DNA of 64,000 bases from Ochotona curzoniae (GCF_017591425.1 NW_024467119.1:26013001-26077000); one strand, 5' to 3'; numbered from the stretch's first letter, positions 1-11,299 are shown. Notes: generated by a model not told the origin, from the letters alone. Program-made: numbers and translations.

Positions 1-673
1 GCTTGCTGAGAGACGAAGCTCTGTGAGGTTGTGGGAGATTAGGTGCCTGCAGCCAGTGGCCGGCAGCCTTACTGGCAACAAGGAACAACTACACAGTGGT
101 CAGCTAGGCTGGCATCCACGTGCAACAGCCTTGTGGCCTTGGGCAGTGCCACCGAGCAGTTTCTTGAACTATATGCTCTACTTCTTCTAGAGCTTGGAGC
201 TTCCATGGGACGTTTCCTCAAAACAATTCTCAAGAATATTCACTGTACTGAGTTTCTCACACTGCAGCCAACCATCTCCCTTCACATATACTCAGAAAAC
301 AAGCCGAGCAAACTTAGTATTGGTGTTAGGCTATTTCACACTTCAAGTGTGTTGAGCCCATGCACTGGCCCTTTCCTTGTGTTGGCCTTGTCTGTGGCCA
401 GCATTTCAGGCTGAAGTAAGGGCACTTGGCCTTGGGAGGGGCCAGAGGCTCAAGGTGCCTTTCATTTGCTCTTGTTGAGATCAAGGTGCATAATTCCAGC
501 CCCACGCTACAGAGCTCACAGAAAAATCACAATTATGTTATGAGTCAGAAGCTCAAGAACAGACAGCTATGCATCTCTTTTCCTTTAAGAAATAGGACAT
601 AAAATACAAACCAATGGTAATATTCCCTCCTGGTCCTCATATCCCAGTGACCACCACCATACACCCCATTTAC
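1..673 (-). other. AFF1: AFF1 intron 19 (partial)
   Basis: Sequence downstream of exon 19 in the gene direction. I looked for the expected terminal exon (a codon completed after G, then Phe-Phe-Ala-Arg) and did not find it, so exon 20 lies below position 1. No recognisable repeat. Confidence 0.75.
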
Positions 674-897
674 CTTTATTCCTTCTTGCGAGGGCATCGG
701 CCTGTTCCCAAAGGTCAAAGGCGGTAAGGACGTGGGAGGTGATACTGACATAAGAAGATGTCATGTTCTGGATGGTGACAGGAGTACTGATGGTGGCAGG
801 CATCCCGCTGCTCCCCACACTGCCAGCACTTGACTGGGACCCAAGACAGGTGGCAGGAGAAGGCATTGGGGAGAGAGGGGATGGTGTGCCTGTGCTT
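674..897 (-). CDS. AFF1: AFF1 exon 19, C-terminal homology domain
   Basis: 224 nt. It encodes STGTPSPLSPMPSP, then a Ser/Gly-rich stretch, TISTPVTIQNMTSSYVSITS and HVLTAFDLWEQADALARRNK. The helical FDLWEQADAL part belongs to the C-terminal homology domain, used for AFF homo- and heterodimerisation. The donor AAAG|GTAAAT at 672-673 leaves one base of a split codon for the missing exon 20. The acceptor is a tandem CAGAAG: CAG use starts the exon at 897, AAG use at 894. The two forms differ by one Arg; the shorter gives the Ile-Ala-Ser-Thr-Gly reading I remember for human. The Pro/Ser-rich start is the loop before the last helices. Confidence 0.92.
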
Positions 898-2993
898 CTG
901 GAAGGTGGAAGAGAACTGGTTAATAGCCTAGACACACAGACCACATATTTTGGGTCTCTAGAACCACAGTCCAAGTTAGAAAAGTCTCAGTGTAATCCCC
1001 AAATGGCAGACAATGCTGAAGTCATTTCTACAAGCTCACGAGATATCCTAACAGGTTAATTCATACCCATACTGTGCGATGTCATCTGCAGTCAACTACC
1101 TCTGCTGGACACTTCCCCCTTACCATACCCCATTCCAACTTACTCCAGTAAAAGTTTACTCCATACTGAAGTTCACGCCCTCATCCACTCACTGTTGACT
1201 GGCTGGATACTGACTCAGGCCCTGGCACTCTTGTGGGCACTGTGCATTTATTACAGCTTCCCTCCTACCACCACAAGAACTTAGTTCTTGTATTTATCTT
1301 CTAGTCCTCCTTCTGGGTCATAGCCATTGAAGGCAGAGACCATGTCATATTAATCCTGGCACCCCTGGTACTTAGCACCTTAGAAATTCAACATCATCTG
1401 TCCTCTAGGCTCAGTATATCACAACATGAGAAAAATATTAGTGTCTCAATGTGGACTGATTAAGAAAGACAAGTGAAGTCACCTAAGTGTTTAAAAAAAT
1501 GGATTAAAAAAAAAAGTGGACTGGAGATGGAGGGGTGAGCTGGCAGCAGTCAACTGATGTGCCACCCGCTCCAGGCCACATGCCCAGGAGAATACACTGT
1601 CAAGACCTAGAGAGAAAAGTGTCACAAGGGCAGTGATTCCTGCTTGCATTGCTTCCTGCCACAGCCCTGGTACCTAGAACAGTGCTGACGGCACAGAGGG
1701 GTGCCTGACGTGTGTATGCACTGGCAAAGGAGCTGTCTAAAAATGTGACTAACAGCCTCTCACCTGGCTTTGCATATGATCTGAGAAGCAGGAGCCGGAA
1801 AAATGCTCAGAGGTAGAAGGCACTTCTCCACTGGGGGTTTTCCATTTTTGAGAGGCAATATGGGAGTCTCCTCTTTTAAATGTGCAAGAAATGGGACAGT
1901 CTTCTAAGTGATATTCTCAAAATAGCAAAATCTATCTGAACTGGTAACTTCAGAGGGAGTATGGCCAAATTAAAGAAAACACAAGGCAGGCACTATAGGG
2001 AAGAAAACTCCAGCTTCGTTTTTAAATATGCTTGGATGTGGATTATGTTTTATAACATCTTCCATAATAGCGAGCGAACAACTTTGGTTCACAAAGTGTA
2101 GAAAGCATTTTTGCTGGAGACAACTGTATTCATTGTGGTGTGACTGGTATGGTTTCTGGAGGTAGGGGGCAGGCAGTTACGGAAAGTGCTTGTTTACTGA
2201 AAGGCCGAGAAGACATGTCATACGGAGAGACAAAGACTGGCCCTGGTGCTGTCGGCTAGGCATCTAGCTGCTTTGTGGGCCGTAAGCATTAACTAAAGAT
2301 CTCCAAAGCTCTCAAATATAGATTCTTATTCATTGCTTAATATAATCCAATGAGCAAAATCTCCAATTTATAGCCACTTCTCAAAAAAGAAAAACATATA
2401 CTAAGGATTCAAGTTCAAACAACAAATAAGTACACACATAAATGTAGCAAGTAATTTTTCAAAGTTAAAGTTATATACACAAGGGGTCTTCAGAAAGCTC
2501 ATGGAAAACGCATATTTCATGACATATTACAGATCCAATGCATGGACTTCTAAATGTCTTTTGCAGCAACGAACCTTTAATACTTTTTATTTTTCTAAAA
2601 GGTAAAACTACAGATACTAATCTTCTATCCATTGGAAGATTCATTTCATTTCCTGATGCCCGCAAGAACCAGGGCTAGGCCAGACTGACCTCAGGAGCCA
2701 GGATCTCCATCTGGACCCCAAGTCATGGGGCCTTTGGTAGTTATCTCCCAGGCATATTCAGAGGAAACTGGCTAAAACACATGGTGTATCCAGACTTGAA
2801 CCAGACACTCTTATATGTGATGTGGGCATCTCAAGCAATAGCTGTGCCACAATGCCTAACCCATACTTGTCTTCCAATCCAATTTTCTATGAACTTTTTG
2901 AGTGCCCTCATCTATCCTTCATTTATACAAGTGACTGCAAAAGCAAGAAATAAAAAACACACTCGATTTTGGAAATTATCTAGATTTACTTAC
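898..2993 (-). other. AFF1: AFF1 intron 18
   Basis: About 2.1 kb, largely unique. An old L2/MIR-like 3' fragment may lie near 1300-1400 (an interval reading like GGCAGAGACCATGTC followed by CCTGGTACTTAGCACC). A possible TIR-bearing remnant lies at about 2483-2905. No exon or strong ORF. Confidence 0.7.
2483..2905. repeat. Possible old DNA-transposon remnant with imperfect terminal inverted repeats
   Basis: The left end reads GGGTCTTCAGAAAGCTCATGG. The right end, reverse complemented, reads GGGCACTCAAAAAGTTCATAG. The two agree at most positions and resemble the AAAAGTTCATG-type ends of mammalian mariner-like elements. No transposase reading frame survives. A chance resemblance is possible. 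Confidence 0.3.
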
Positions 2994-3134
2994 CTTGCGA
3001 TGCATGGAGAAGGTGCCTGGGCAACTTTGGAGGAACTGACGCCAAAGTGTTCATTAAGAGTTCGAGAATACTTTATTGCTATGTCTTTTTTACATCGAAA
3101 CATCGCCATATTCAAAACAGACTGGCATCGTAGG
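2994..3134 (-). CDS. AFF1: AFF1 exon 18, C-terminal homology domain
   Basis: 141 nt coding for LRCQSVLNMAMFRCKKDIAI, then KYSRTLNEHFGVSSSKVAQA and PSPCIA. The first base completes a Cys codon begun in exon 17, and the last two bases (AG) start the codon finished in exon 19. Acceptor CTCATAG, donor AAG|GTAAGT. This is the most conserved-looking part of the C-terminal homology domain, an all-helical repeat-like fold in AFF4. The HFGVSSS stretch seems one residue longer than in the human protein as I remember it. Confidence 0.95.
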
Positions 3135-3558
3135 CTATGAGCAAAAACAGAAGTTGAAACAAAGTCCTTATTAGCCACGGTCATCTAACCCTTCGCAGCC
3201 TACTGAATACACTGAATTTTCCTCATTTACACAAGGAAGTATATTGCAAGAATCTTGCTGCACTACTCAGACACATAAATGCTAGAGGAAAAACCCAAGT
3301 ACATAAAGGTTTCATTTAAACCACGAGACCCAGGAACTTTTTTTTTTTTAATTTGGACCCAGGTATTTACTAATCAAATCATCAGTGACATGGCAGGAGA
3401 GATGACCTCAGAATCTTTAACTCTCAGCGCCATTAACCCCTTGACCAAGGGGGTGACTTGCCTTTCATAATTTCCACATCACAAAAACACATTTCATCAG
3501 AAGACACAAAAATACAAAGACAAATGGAATACTATTTAGGTAAAGGAAAGTTACGCAC
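3135..3558 (-). other. AFF1: AFF1 intron 17
   Basis: 424 bp. It contains a short poly-T run near 3339-3349. Nothing else recognised. Confidence 0.8.
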
Positions 3559-3624
3559 CATAAAACAGCAAATATTTTCTCCTGGGATGTGGCACTTGAA
3601 AAGGATTTTAATGACATTATGAAC
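3559..3624 (-). CDS. AFF1: AFF1 exon 17
   Basis: 66 nt coding for FIMSLKSFSSATSQEKIFAV plus Leu, with a split Lys codon before it and a split Cys codon after it. Acceptor CTGTAG, donor ATG|GTGCGT. The donor departs from the common GTAAGT form at +3 to +5 and so looks weaker than its neighbours. The SSATSQEK segment appears two residues shorter than the human one I remember. The piece joins two helices of the C-terminal homology domain. Confidence 0.92.
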
Positions 3625-4129
3625 CTACAGGAAAACATGAAAGTAACATTTGCTTACACATGCATAGTTAGAAAATCCCAGCCACCAATGCACCTTCCTA
3701 TGTTTGTCTTAGTTCCACAGTGAAACTGCACATGTGAAGATGTGAGATTAAGACAGGGAAGAGCCCGGGCTGCTCGGGAAGGAGGCGAGGGCGGTCCCCT
3801 CTGTGGCCTGTGTCCACCTCCTGAGGCACACAGAGCGTGGTCCCTCCCGAGTTCCCTGGGGAAACGGAGGCAAATAACAAGGTGGCTGAAACTGAGCTGT
3901 GAGGGCATCTGAGGAGAAAGCCACCTCGGGAAGCCCGGCTTTGCTCAGACACTTGGCAGAAGAACATAACCGGACCTAGTTATTTTGAGTTGGCACCTCT
4001 TTGGCAGTATAATTTTAGGGAACAACAACTATGAGTTACTGAACTGTCCTGGGGGGAAAACAGAATATTGCCAGAAAGGCGAGGAGGGAGGCCCTAGAGC
4101 CAGGGGAGAGGAACGGATTCGATGCTTAC
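3625..4129 (-). other. AFF1: AFF1 intron 16
   Basis: 505 bp, rather GC-rich near 3760-3900. No repeat recognised. Confidence 0.8.
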
Positions 4130-4266
4130 TTAACAAGATCGACTGCTTCCAAGTATACGGAGTAGGCAGACTTGGACGCCGGGCTCTCGGACTCCGTGGC
4201 AATCCCACCTTCAATAAAGGACAAGACGGCTTCCAGGTACTTAAAAGCCTTGCCAACCTTGTCCGT
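4130..4266 (-). CDS. AFF1: AFF1 exon 16, C-terminal homology domain
   Basis: 137 nt, starting in phase 0 after TCCTGCAG: TDKVGKAFKYLEAVLSFIEG, then GIATESESPASKSAYSVYLE and AVDLV. The donor TTAA|GTAAGC splits a Lys codon. The KAFKYLEAVLSFIE helix and the SAYSVY motif are hallmarks of the AF4/FMR2 C-terminal domain. The pika reading has Gly where I expect Cys after FIE, and LEAVDLV where I expect a SETVDLI-like sequence. The reading frame is intact. Confidence 0.94.
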
Positions 4267-5344
4267 CTGCAGGAGAAGAACACAGCAGTGTCAGGCCTCA
4301 GTGAGGCTCTTCCAGTTTTTTTCTCCCATATTGTTCACTGTCACCTCCCTAAACGTACTTATTTCAATTATATTGAGAGAGAAGTGTGAGAATTAACTAA
4401 TGCAAAATGAGAAATACCCAAAGCCGTCAGCTCTGTCCTGATCAAACATTTCTTTCAGCAAGAACTCGGTTGCTAAAAAGAAAAACTCCTGTACTAAGAC
4501 TACTCTCTCAGAATCTTATGAAGATAAGGCAGTGATTAAACAGACTCTCCTGGTTCCACGAATTCACTCACAATGTAACTTTCTTGAGAAAGAGGTTGTT
4601 CTACGCATCTAGAGCAGTTACACTGTGTGAGCATCTTAGATACAAGATCCAACAACCTTCTTCTGAAGGCACTTTAGAGCCCACAGCTTCATCTCCTGTG
4701 GTGCCCAGGTTTAGTTAAGGCTATCTCCCCGGGTCAACAGGGATATAATTCCAGTGCAATCAGACACTAGTTTGTCATCCTAAACCTGAATACACATTTC
4801 ACCACTGACTGCTCCCTCTCTGAAGGCACGCAGCCAGTGCAGAGACAGACCGTAATGTGCGACTCAGTTTTGACATGTGATACTTGTACCACACCAAATA
4901 GAGCAACTGATTAACACAGAAACACACAAGCTTGCTCTTCTTGCTGATACTTCATTTGATGTATTCAAAAAGGAGGAAAACAGTGAAGAAGTTAAGTCGA
5001 ATATAAGCAAATAGTGACAGGCCAGTAAGACATGCTGAGGCTGCCATCTGTCTGGAAAACCGAGGCAAAAAAAAAAAATAAGTCTCTTCCGTCAGGCAAG
5101 TGGACTACAATCACGGGCGTTCACTGTGCTTCTGTGTTTCAAGGAAGGGGGTAAGCAGGGCTGATGTACAAACACATATCCATGCGCATGTATTTGAAAC
5201 ACTTTCCAAAAGTTCACAGAAATGTGCTTTATGTGTATTTATAAATATAAAGTACTTCACAATGAAATAAATGGATCTTTTAATACATTTACTCAATCTT
5301 ATTACTCTAAATTTTTAAGTTTTTAATAACCATTTTAAAAAGTT

Positions 5345-5510
5345 CTTGCTTTGCTTAAGAGGCCAAGAGACAGAGACAAAGCAAGACCTCCCCCTGGCTG
5401 GTTCACTCCCCAATGAGCAGAGCCTGGAAGTGAATCCAGAGCGCACATTAGCAGGCAGACGGGAACGGAGCCAGATCCCAACCCAGGCATTCTGATGCAG
5501 GGTACGGCTG
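5345..5510 (-). repeat. Old C-SINE fragment
   Basis: Minus-oriented remnant with the SINE body pattern GCAAGACC then CTGGCTGGTTCACTCCCCAA. Strongly diverged. Confidence 0.4.
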
Positions 5511-7020
5511 GACCACGCAGTATCCCACCTACACTGCCAAACTCCTGCCCTTAAGTAACTTAATTTTTTCCCCTAGAGAACTGAGGCTCAAAAAATTAGT
5601 GACAGAAAGAATAAAAATCAAATTAACATGCCTCAATAAGTGGTATAGTGCACAACTGGACTACTTCATTAATGAGAATCTAATTCTAGAAATGTGCTTA
5701 TCTATAACCATCTCATTTGTCAAAGCTTTTCAAAGTGAACACAGATTGTCAGGCAGAAAACAAAAGAAACTACAATGTAACACAGCAATACGTCAATATA
5801 CACTTCCTAACGAGAGCTATAACATGGATTTTGTGAAGCTACCAATGATTCCTGTGGTTAACTGAACATCTAATGAAATAGTGTCAAAAGCAGTAGAGTT
5901 TTAATGTCTCTAACTCCACAATAAACATAATCTAAAATGCATTCTTGTATTCTTGGTAGTGTACATCTGAAACCCAAAGTGGACAGCCTCTGGAAACATT
6001 ATACAATGAAGGAGAATATTATGAAAATAAAACAAAGTTCCCTGGAATCTAATCTTTTTTTTTTTAAATTAAATAATGAGGGTCTCTAGTGCTTAAAGTC
6101 CAATGTCAAAATCTTTGACAACTGATGGTGCTACATGTGTACTCTTTCCCAAAGAGCAAAGACTCGGAGATACAGCAACATCTTGCACACTCACCATGGA
6201 GGTAGGTGGTGGGTAAGTGTGCCCTGGCTTGCGGTACAGGGTAGCTTTAAGGGGCAGCCTAGAACAGCTGATGTTTGAATTCCTTTTAGTGTCCAGCCTG
6301 GTAAGCTCCAATAAGCCGTTTGTGCAATGAATGGGGACCTGAGGAATCTCAGTTGTCCCCTCCCTAGCCTGTGTGAAAACAGATGCAATCACTGCAGAGC
6401 GGCCAGGATCTCCACATAGCACTTCTGGAAGGATAAAGGCTACTGCGACCTTTCTCCTGTGGGACCAAAGTTCAACACGGCTTTCCAGGGAGTATGGTGC
6501 ATCTGCAGGGGCATGATGTGGGGAATATACTCAGTAAATAACAGTCCCAGCATCTTGAATGCCTGACTATGACAAAGGGTGAACGTTATCTCACACTACA
6601 GGAGAGATGTAAACGCATTATTTATGTCTGCAATCAGTAAGAAAAATCCCATCATCTTCCAGAAAGTCCAAAAACTGACAGGCAGAGAGGCTGTGTTCTA
6701 AAAGCATGTTTACCAACAAGTACAAACATCAGCTTCAATGAACAAAAGCCTTTACACGTAAGTCTCTCAAAGTCTTTGATAATTTTGGAATGCAAACAGG
6801 TTTCCTTCATTTGTGAAATGTTTCAGGTCAAAGACAAATTGCCTCAATGAGAAGGACTCACTGCCACATCCAAAAAATGCAATGACACAAAATGTACGCA
6901 TATATAAAATCACCACCATGTGGATTACCTTTCACATGTGTAGATAAAAAAGTTATGTCCAGGCTTGACAGATTTACCCGTGGCCAGAAAACCAATGGGA
7001 CCTAAGAAAGTAACCCCACT

Positions 7021-7352
7021 GGGCCTGGCACGATAGCTTAGCAGCTAAATCTTTGCCTTGCATGTGCTCATATGTTGGGATCCCACATGGGTACCAGTTC
7101 TAATCCTGGCTGCTCCACTTCTCATCCAGCTCTCTGGCCTGTGGCCTGGGAAAGCAGTGGAGGATGGACCCAAAGCCTTGGGACCCTGCACCTGTGTGGG
7201 AGACCCAGAAGAAGCTCCTGGCTTCACATCAGCTCAGCTATGTTGTAGTCATTTGGGGAGTGAACCAGCAGATGGAAGATCTTTCTATATCTCTGACTCT
7301 CTGAATTTCTGCCTTTCCAATGAAAATAAATTTAAAAAAAAAGAAAGAAAGA
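7021..7352 (+). mobile_element. Full-length young C-SINE
   Basis: Head GGGCCTGGCACGATAGC, central GTGGCCTGGGAAAGCAGTGG, CT-rich 3' part and A-rich tail running into (GAAA)n. Imperfect target-site duplication AAGAAAGTAACYCCA at 7004-7018 and 7353-7367. Inserted antisense to AFF1. Confidence 0.9.
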
Positions 7353-7490
7353 AAGAAAGTAACTCCAAAAAGACCTCATGTTTGCTCTACAGACAATCAT
7401 TAATCTCCTGACTGTCCAGTTCATTAAACTGTAGTCCCCAAATTTCAATCAGAAAACATTCTACCAGCAGGAGAAGGAGCCAAGACTGAC

Positions 7491-7551
7491 CATTGTCTCT
7501 GCTTTGTCCTTCAACTTTTTGGCCTCCTTCAAGTGAAAATCAGCTGCTTGC
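7491..7551 (-). CDS. AFF1: AFF1 exon 15
   Basis: 61 nt: one base finishing an Arg codon, then QAADFHLKEAKKLKDKAETM, ending in phase 0. Acceptor TTTTTCAG, donor ATG|GTCAGT. It encodes the first charged amphipathic helix of the C-terminal homology domain (pattern xxADxHxxEAKKxKxKAxxM). Several residues differ from the human AFF1 helix I remember, but the pattern is kept. Confidence 0.92.
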
Positions 7552-7745
7552 CTGAAAAAGAAGGAAAAATGAAGGATGGGACTGAAATTACTTAGACCCA
7601 GGCAAGTCATGCAAAGAAGACTTAAGGGGTGGGAGGGCAGAGAGGCTCAATGAAAAGGGAAGCGAAAGAGATTGTGCGGGGAGGGGCAGTGGCAGGAGAC
7701 GAGCTCATGCAGCGAAAGGAGAAAATGAAGTGGCTGCAGCCGTAC
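7552..7745 (-). other. AFF1: AFF1 intron 14
   Basis: 194 bp short intron. No repeat seen. Confidence 0.85.
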
Positions 7746-7837
7746 CTGCTACGCTTCACTTGAAGTTTCCCTGGTTTAGAGTTACCATTTGGCAAAGAAG
7801 GCACGGGGAAAGGATTTGCAGCATCCCCAGAAGTTCC
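7746..7837 (-). CDS. AFF1: AFF1 exon 14
   Basis: 92 nt in phase 0: GTSGDAANPFPVPSLPNGNS then KPGKLQVKRS, with the last two bases AG starting an Arg codon. Acceptor TTTTTCACAG, donor AGCAG|GTACGG. NPFPVPSLPNGNSKPGK is an AFF1 signature just before the C-terminal homology domain. The basic QVKRSR end leads into the first helix of that domain. Confidence 0.94.
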
Positions 7838-8508
7838 CTGTGAAAAACCATTCCTCAGATTACAGTCTGACCTATGAGATCACCATTCTGAAAGTACCAT
7901 CCCTGGGAGCCCAACACAGGAGTCCAACAAGCAGTGGACCAGGCATTGCGGTATAGCTCAGTGAAACACTTTCCCAGCCAAACCAGATGCAGCTCCACTC
8001 TCATTGTATTGGGGACTCAGAAAGACAGGATGTCAAGAATGTCCCATAGAGAAGGGAATGCCCACAGGCATGGAACATTCTCTCAGGCAGTACCCCGGTC
8101 TCTCAGCCCCAATTAACAGAGAGAGGAATTTCTTCTATTTGAGAAACTGGTTTGTTTCCATTATAACTGATATGAAAAATGTTGAGAAAATCAAGTACCA
8201 GGGTAACCATTTCTTATTGCACAACATATGAGAGATGAGAACAAAAATCTATCCCAACTTATTACCTCTAAATCATTTTAAGAAATGATCTCAATTTTTT
8301 AAGCAATAGGAACTCTAACTTTTCCTCCAAAAAATTAGAACTTTTGAACACAAACAATTCATTCCTGCCTCATTCAAAGGGATGAAGAGTCCGCTGGTAT
8401 CATTAGGAGCCCATCTTACTTGAGTGCTTACAGTTCAAACCAACCAACGCTCAGCCAGACCTAAGCACACAGGCCAAGGGATGCCTGGGCAGGGCAGTCG
8501 CTGCTTAC
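7838..8508 (-). other. AFF1: AFF1 intron 13
   Basis: 671 bp. I see no repeat or conserved structure. Confidence 0.75.
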
Positions 8509-8767
8509 TCTGTGCTCAGCAGAGCCTCCACAACCCTTCCCCGGGACTTTTCTGTGCTTGAGGACGGAAGAGTCTTTATGGTTGCTCTTGCTACTACTAC
8601 TGGCACTTTTGGGAGGGTCCAGGCCACAGACGTCTGCTTCCTGACGGGACCTCTTGTGTGCAGGCTTTGTTGGCTTCTGGGAGGAGGAGGAAGTGGAGGA
8701 GGACACAGGTGGAGGAGGAGGCATCTCCTTTCTTGAAGACTCTGAAGAGGGTGAGGGCCGGGGTAAC
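8509..8767 (-). CDS. AFF1: AFF1 exon 13, Ser/Pro-rich basic linker
   Basis: 259 nt. It codes for LPRPSPSSESSRKEMPPPPP, a Ser-rich run, QKPTKPAHKRSRQEADVCG, DPPKSASSSSKSNHKDSS and a basic tail ending AEHR. Acceptor TTACTCCAG, donor CAGA|GTAAGC, phase 0 end. The polyproline and KRSR/HRK clusters match the nuclear-localisation and disordered linker region of AFF1. Low complexity; no folded domain is expected. Confidence 0.95.
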
Positions 8768-9676
8768 CTGGAGTAAAACATTACATAAAGCTAAGGTGAG
8801 ACAGAATACAAATCTCACAGCTGGCAGGGGGCAGTGTCTAGTTACAAAAGGACAATACGACTGCTGGCACAAAAAGCTGTTGAGGCCACACAGCACAAAA
8901 CTGTGCTGCTACAAGCCCCAATTTCAGGGACGTCTAATACCTTATACAAATGTAGCCCTGCTTGTCAGCAACCAACAATGCTGCCGGACCCACACTGAGC
9001 CTGCAGGGTCCACCACTGGCCGTCAGCGTCCTCAACGCTTGCCTCTGCTGCCCCCAAGCACGCTGTCCTCTAACAAGCATGCAGGCTGAGCCGACAGCTC
9101 TACCCCTGACAGTTCATCTCTCTCTCTCCCTCATCGCCGTTGGCTCCCACATGGTAACATTATGCTTTTGTTTTTGCCAAAACATCTTGTGAAGTAATTT
9201 TCCAAACAAACATGGCCAGTAAGTGACAGCCACCCCTCGGCCCAGCAGCACCGAGTACTTGTCAAGCCTCATTCGTCCCTTGAAACAGCAAGTGCTGACC
9301 CAGGCTCCTGTGGGGGCTGATGACTCCAGCACTCAGCAAGGCCCCGTGACCTTGGACAAGACATTTTCTCTCTGTACCTCTATTTCCTCCAAGTCTTCAA
9401 AGCAGGCCACACACCGCCTTTAATTTCTTTTAGGAGAAAATAATCCCAGATGCTAACAAATGTTTCATAGTGCAAATGCTTCTAAGAAATCTAAATGCTA
9501 TGCTGAATGAATTTCCATGAGGTCCTCATGAATGAAAACAACATGAAATGCACTTAACCACAAGACAGGCCAGCACTAATTTACCAAGCTACAGACTTCG
9601 CTGCAGCAGAACATTCCCGTGCTGAGACCCGAGATGACCAGGGCCTTTCAGGACGACTCTGCACTGTGATACTCAC
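8768..9676 (-). other. AFF1: AFF1 intron 12
   Basis: 909 bp. A MIR-like core lies near 9329-9395 (CCTTGGACAAGACATTTTCT pattern). Otherwise unremarkable. Confidence 0.7.
9329..9395 (+). repeat. Possible MIR core fragment
   Basis: It reads like the mammalian MIR core (GTGACCTTGGRCAAG, then CCTCxxTTTCCTC). Short and diverged. Confidence 0.35.
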
Positions 9677-9783
9677 TTTGTTTTAGAAGACTCTTTCTGG
9701 GAGGATGAGGATGAAGAGGACTGGGATTTGACTTCTTTCTCCAGTCTGATTCTCTTGTTATCATAGTCTTTTTCTGCTTCACC
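9677..9783 (-). CDS. AFF1: AFF1 exon 12, basic nuclear-localisation segment
   Basis: 107 nt in phase 0: GEAEKDYDNKRIRLEKEVKS, QSSSSSSSQKESSKT plus a split Lys codon. Acceptor AATAATAG lacks a strong pyrimidine tract, so recognition may depend on exon enhancers. Donor ACAAA|GTGAGT. With the KLAKKRK end of exon 11 it forms a bipartite basic cluster typical of the AFF1 nuclear-localisation region. Confidence 0.93.
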
Positions 9784-11056
9784 CTATTATTGTCATATTG
9801 CAAGAAAAGAGTGTTAAAAACGTAATAGAAAATAACTGAAAAGGTAAAGAGAGTGACCCGGCTTCTGGAGGTGTCCGTGCACACGCAGCAGCCTTATTAC
9901 TAGTGCCACACCGCCCCCTCGCCCTGGGGGCCGAGGGGGGCAGGGGACAGATGGTCTGCACGGGAAGACTTGCCTGTGCCCAGCACAGGAGCCATCTAAA
10001 GTTACAGCCAGCAAGAGGATGCAGGTTCTGAAAGACAGCACTGACGGTCTTCTACATGCAAAGCAACCAATAACACAGAGATTCTTTTCAAGTAACTTGA
10101 GGGTGACAGCATGAGGTCACCCTTTGCTTCTTTCAAACAGCCATGCAATTCCACCTACTAATTTGTTTGAATCATATTCATAGCACACAACTTACGGCTT
10201 ATTTTTATTAGAAGTAAGAATATTCCTGGCAAAGAAAAAGGCCCTCAAATCCTCTGAGCATCTTAGAGAAAAGTCTGCAAAATCACAGAAGATGAAAATA
10301 GATGCTCAGGGACTTCCCCTTTCCTCCCAGTTACGGTCTTCATGTGTCTCTCCACGTATACAGAATCACTTAACTTTACCTTTCAAACTACCGCATAACC
10401 AATGAAAGGACTGGAAATGTGATTTTAGTAGGAAATCTGCAACAACAGGACTTAGCACCTCAAAAGCATCTAGTTATTTCAATTCCAGTCCTAAATAAAT
10501 GCATTTAATAATTAAAAGAACAAAGAATTTTCTTCAAGGCAAAAGTCTTTTGCATGTTTACCACACTGCAACACTATAAGAAACAGACCTGTTTCTAAGG
10601 TCTGGGTCCTGGAAGAAGGAGCCCCCGTTCTCGGGCAGAGAGCAAGGGGGTAGGGGGGCAGGCCTTCAATGAGCTTTCCCACACATTTAGAACAGGAGCG
10701 CAGTCTGAGAGTTCACCACGTTAGAAATCTGGGACACCGCCAAGAAATCTAGGACAATCCCTGACAAATCGGAAAGCCTCATGTAATCTGTAAAAGCAAA
10801 ACTCAGTCTTCAAACTTACGGATGGTGGAAAGTCCCAGATTTCACTGCGTCCTCCTCTCCCCCTGCATTTCTGCAAGGAAACAAACTAAATGAAGGTGTG
10901 AAGGGTTGGGCCTGGGCTGCAGTGCAGCAACTGCATCGCAAACCAGCATGCCTGGACAGCAGCCCGCCTGGATTCCAGCCTCTGCTGGAACACACAGCTC
11001 AAGTGCTGGGGCCCCTGCTCCCCAGGTGGCAGGGCTGGGAGGAGCCCGACACCGCC

Positions 11057-11089
11057 CTGGCTGTTGCCTGGCTGTTGCCTGGCTGTTGC
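11057..11089. repeat. 11-bp tandem repeat, three copies
   Basis: Three perfect copies of CTGGCTGTTGC in a GC-rich stretch. Confidence 0.9.
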
Positions 11090-11299
11090 AGATCGACACA
11101 GCCGATCATCTCTCCTCCTCACACTCTTTTATGGAAATAAATAAAACAGCACTCAGCTACTGGCTCACCCTCACAATAGTTGGGATTGGGTCACAATCAG
11201 TAGCCAGAAACTTAGTCTCCCAAGTGGATGACAGGAACCTAATTACCTGAGCCACTACCTGCTGTTGTCCAGGGTCTGCAAAGCAGGAAACTGAACTCA

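Larger units (their letters stand above)
4267..7490 (-). other. AFF1: AFF1 intron 15
   Basis: About 3.2 kb. It holds a decayed C-SINE fragment (about 5345-5510) and a full-length young C-SINE (7021-7352). The rest looks unique or too decayed to name. Confidence 0.75.

Noticed and set aside
43..414. 123-codon plus-strand open frame in intron 19
   Set aside because: No recognisable domain, ordinary length by chance in 64 kb, and no splice or promoter context.
1..673. Search for AFF1 terminal exon 20
   Set aside because: No minus-strand segment encodes the expected Phe-Phe-Ala-Arg start or a C-terminus with stop in AFF1 style; the exon must lie outside the window.
7021..7352. tRNA gene suggested by the SINE head
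   Set aside because: The head is the tRNA-derived promoter part of a C-SINE with a target-site duplication, not a standalone cloverleaf tRNA gene.
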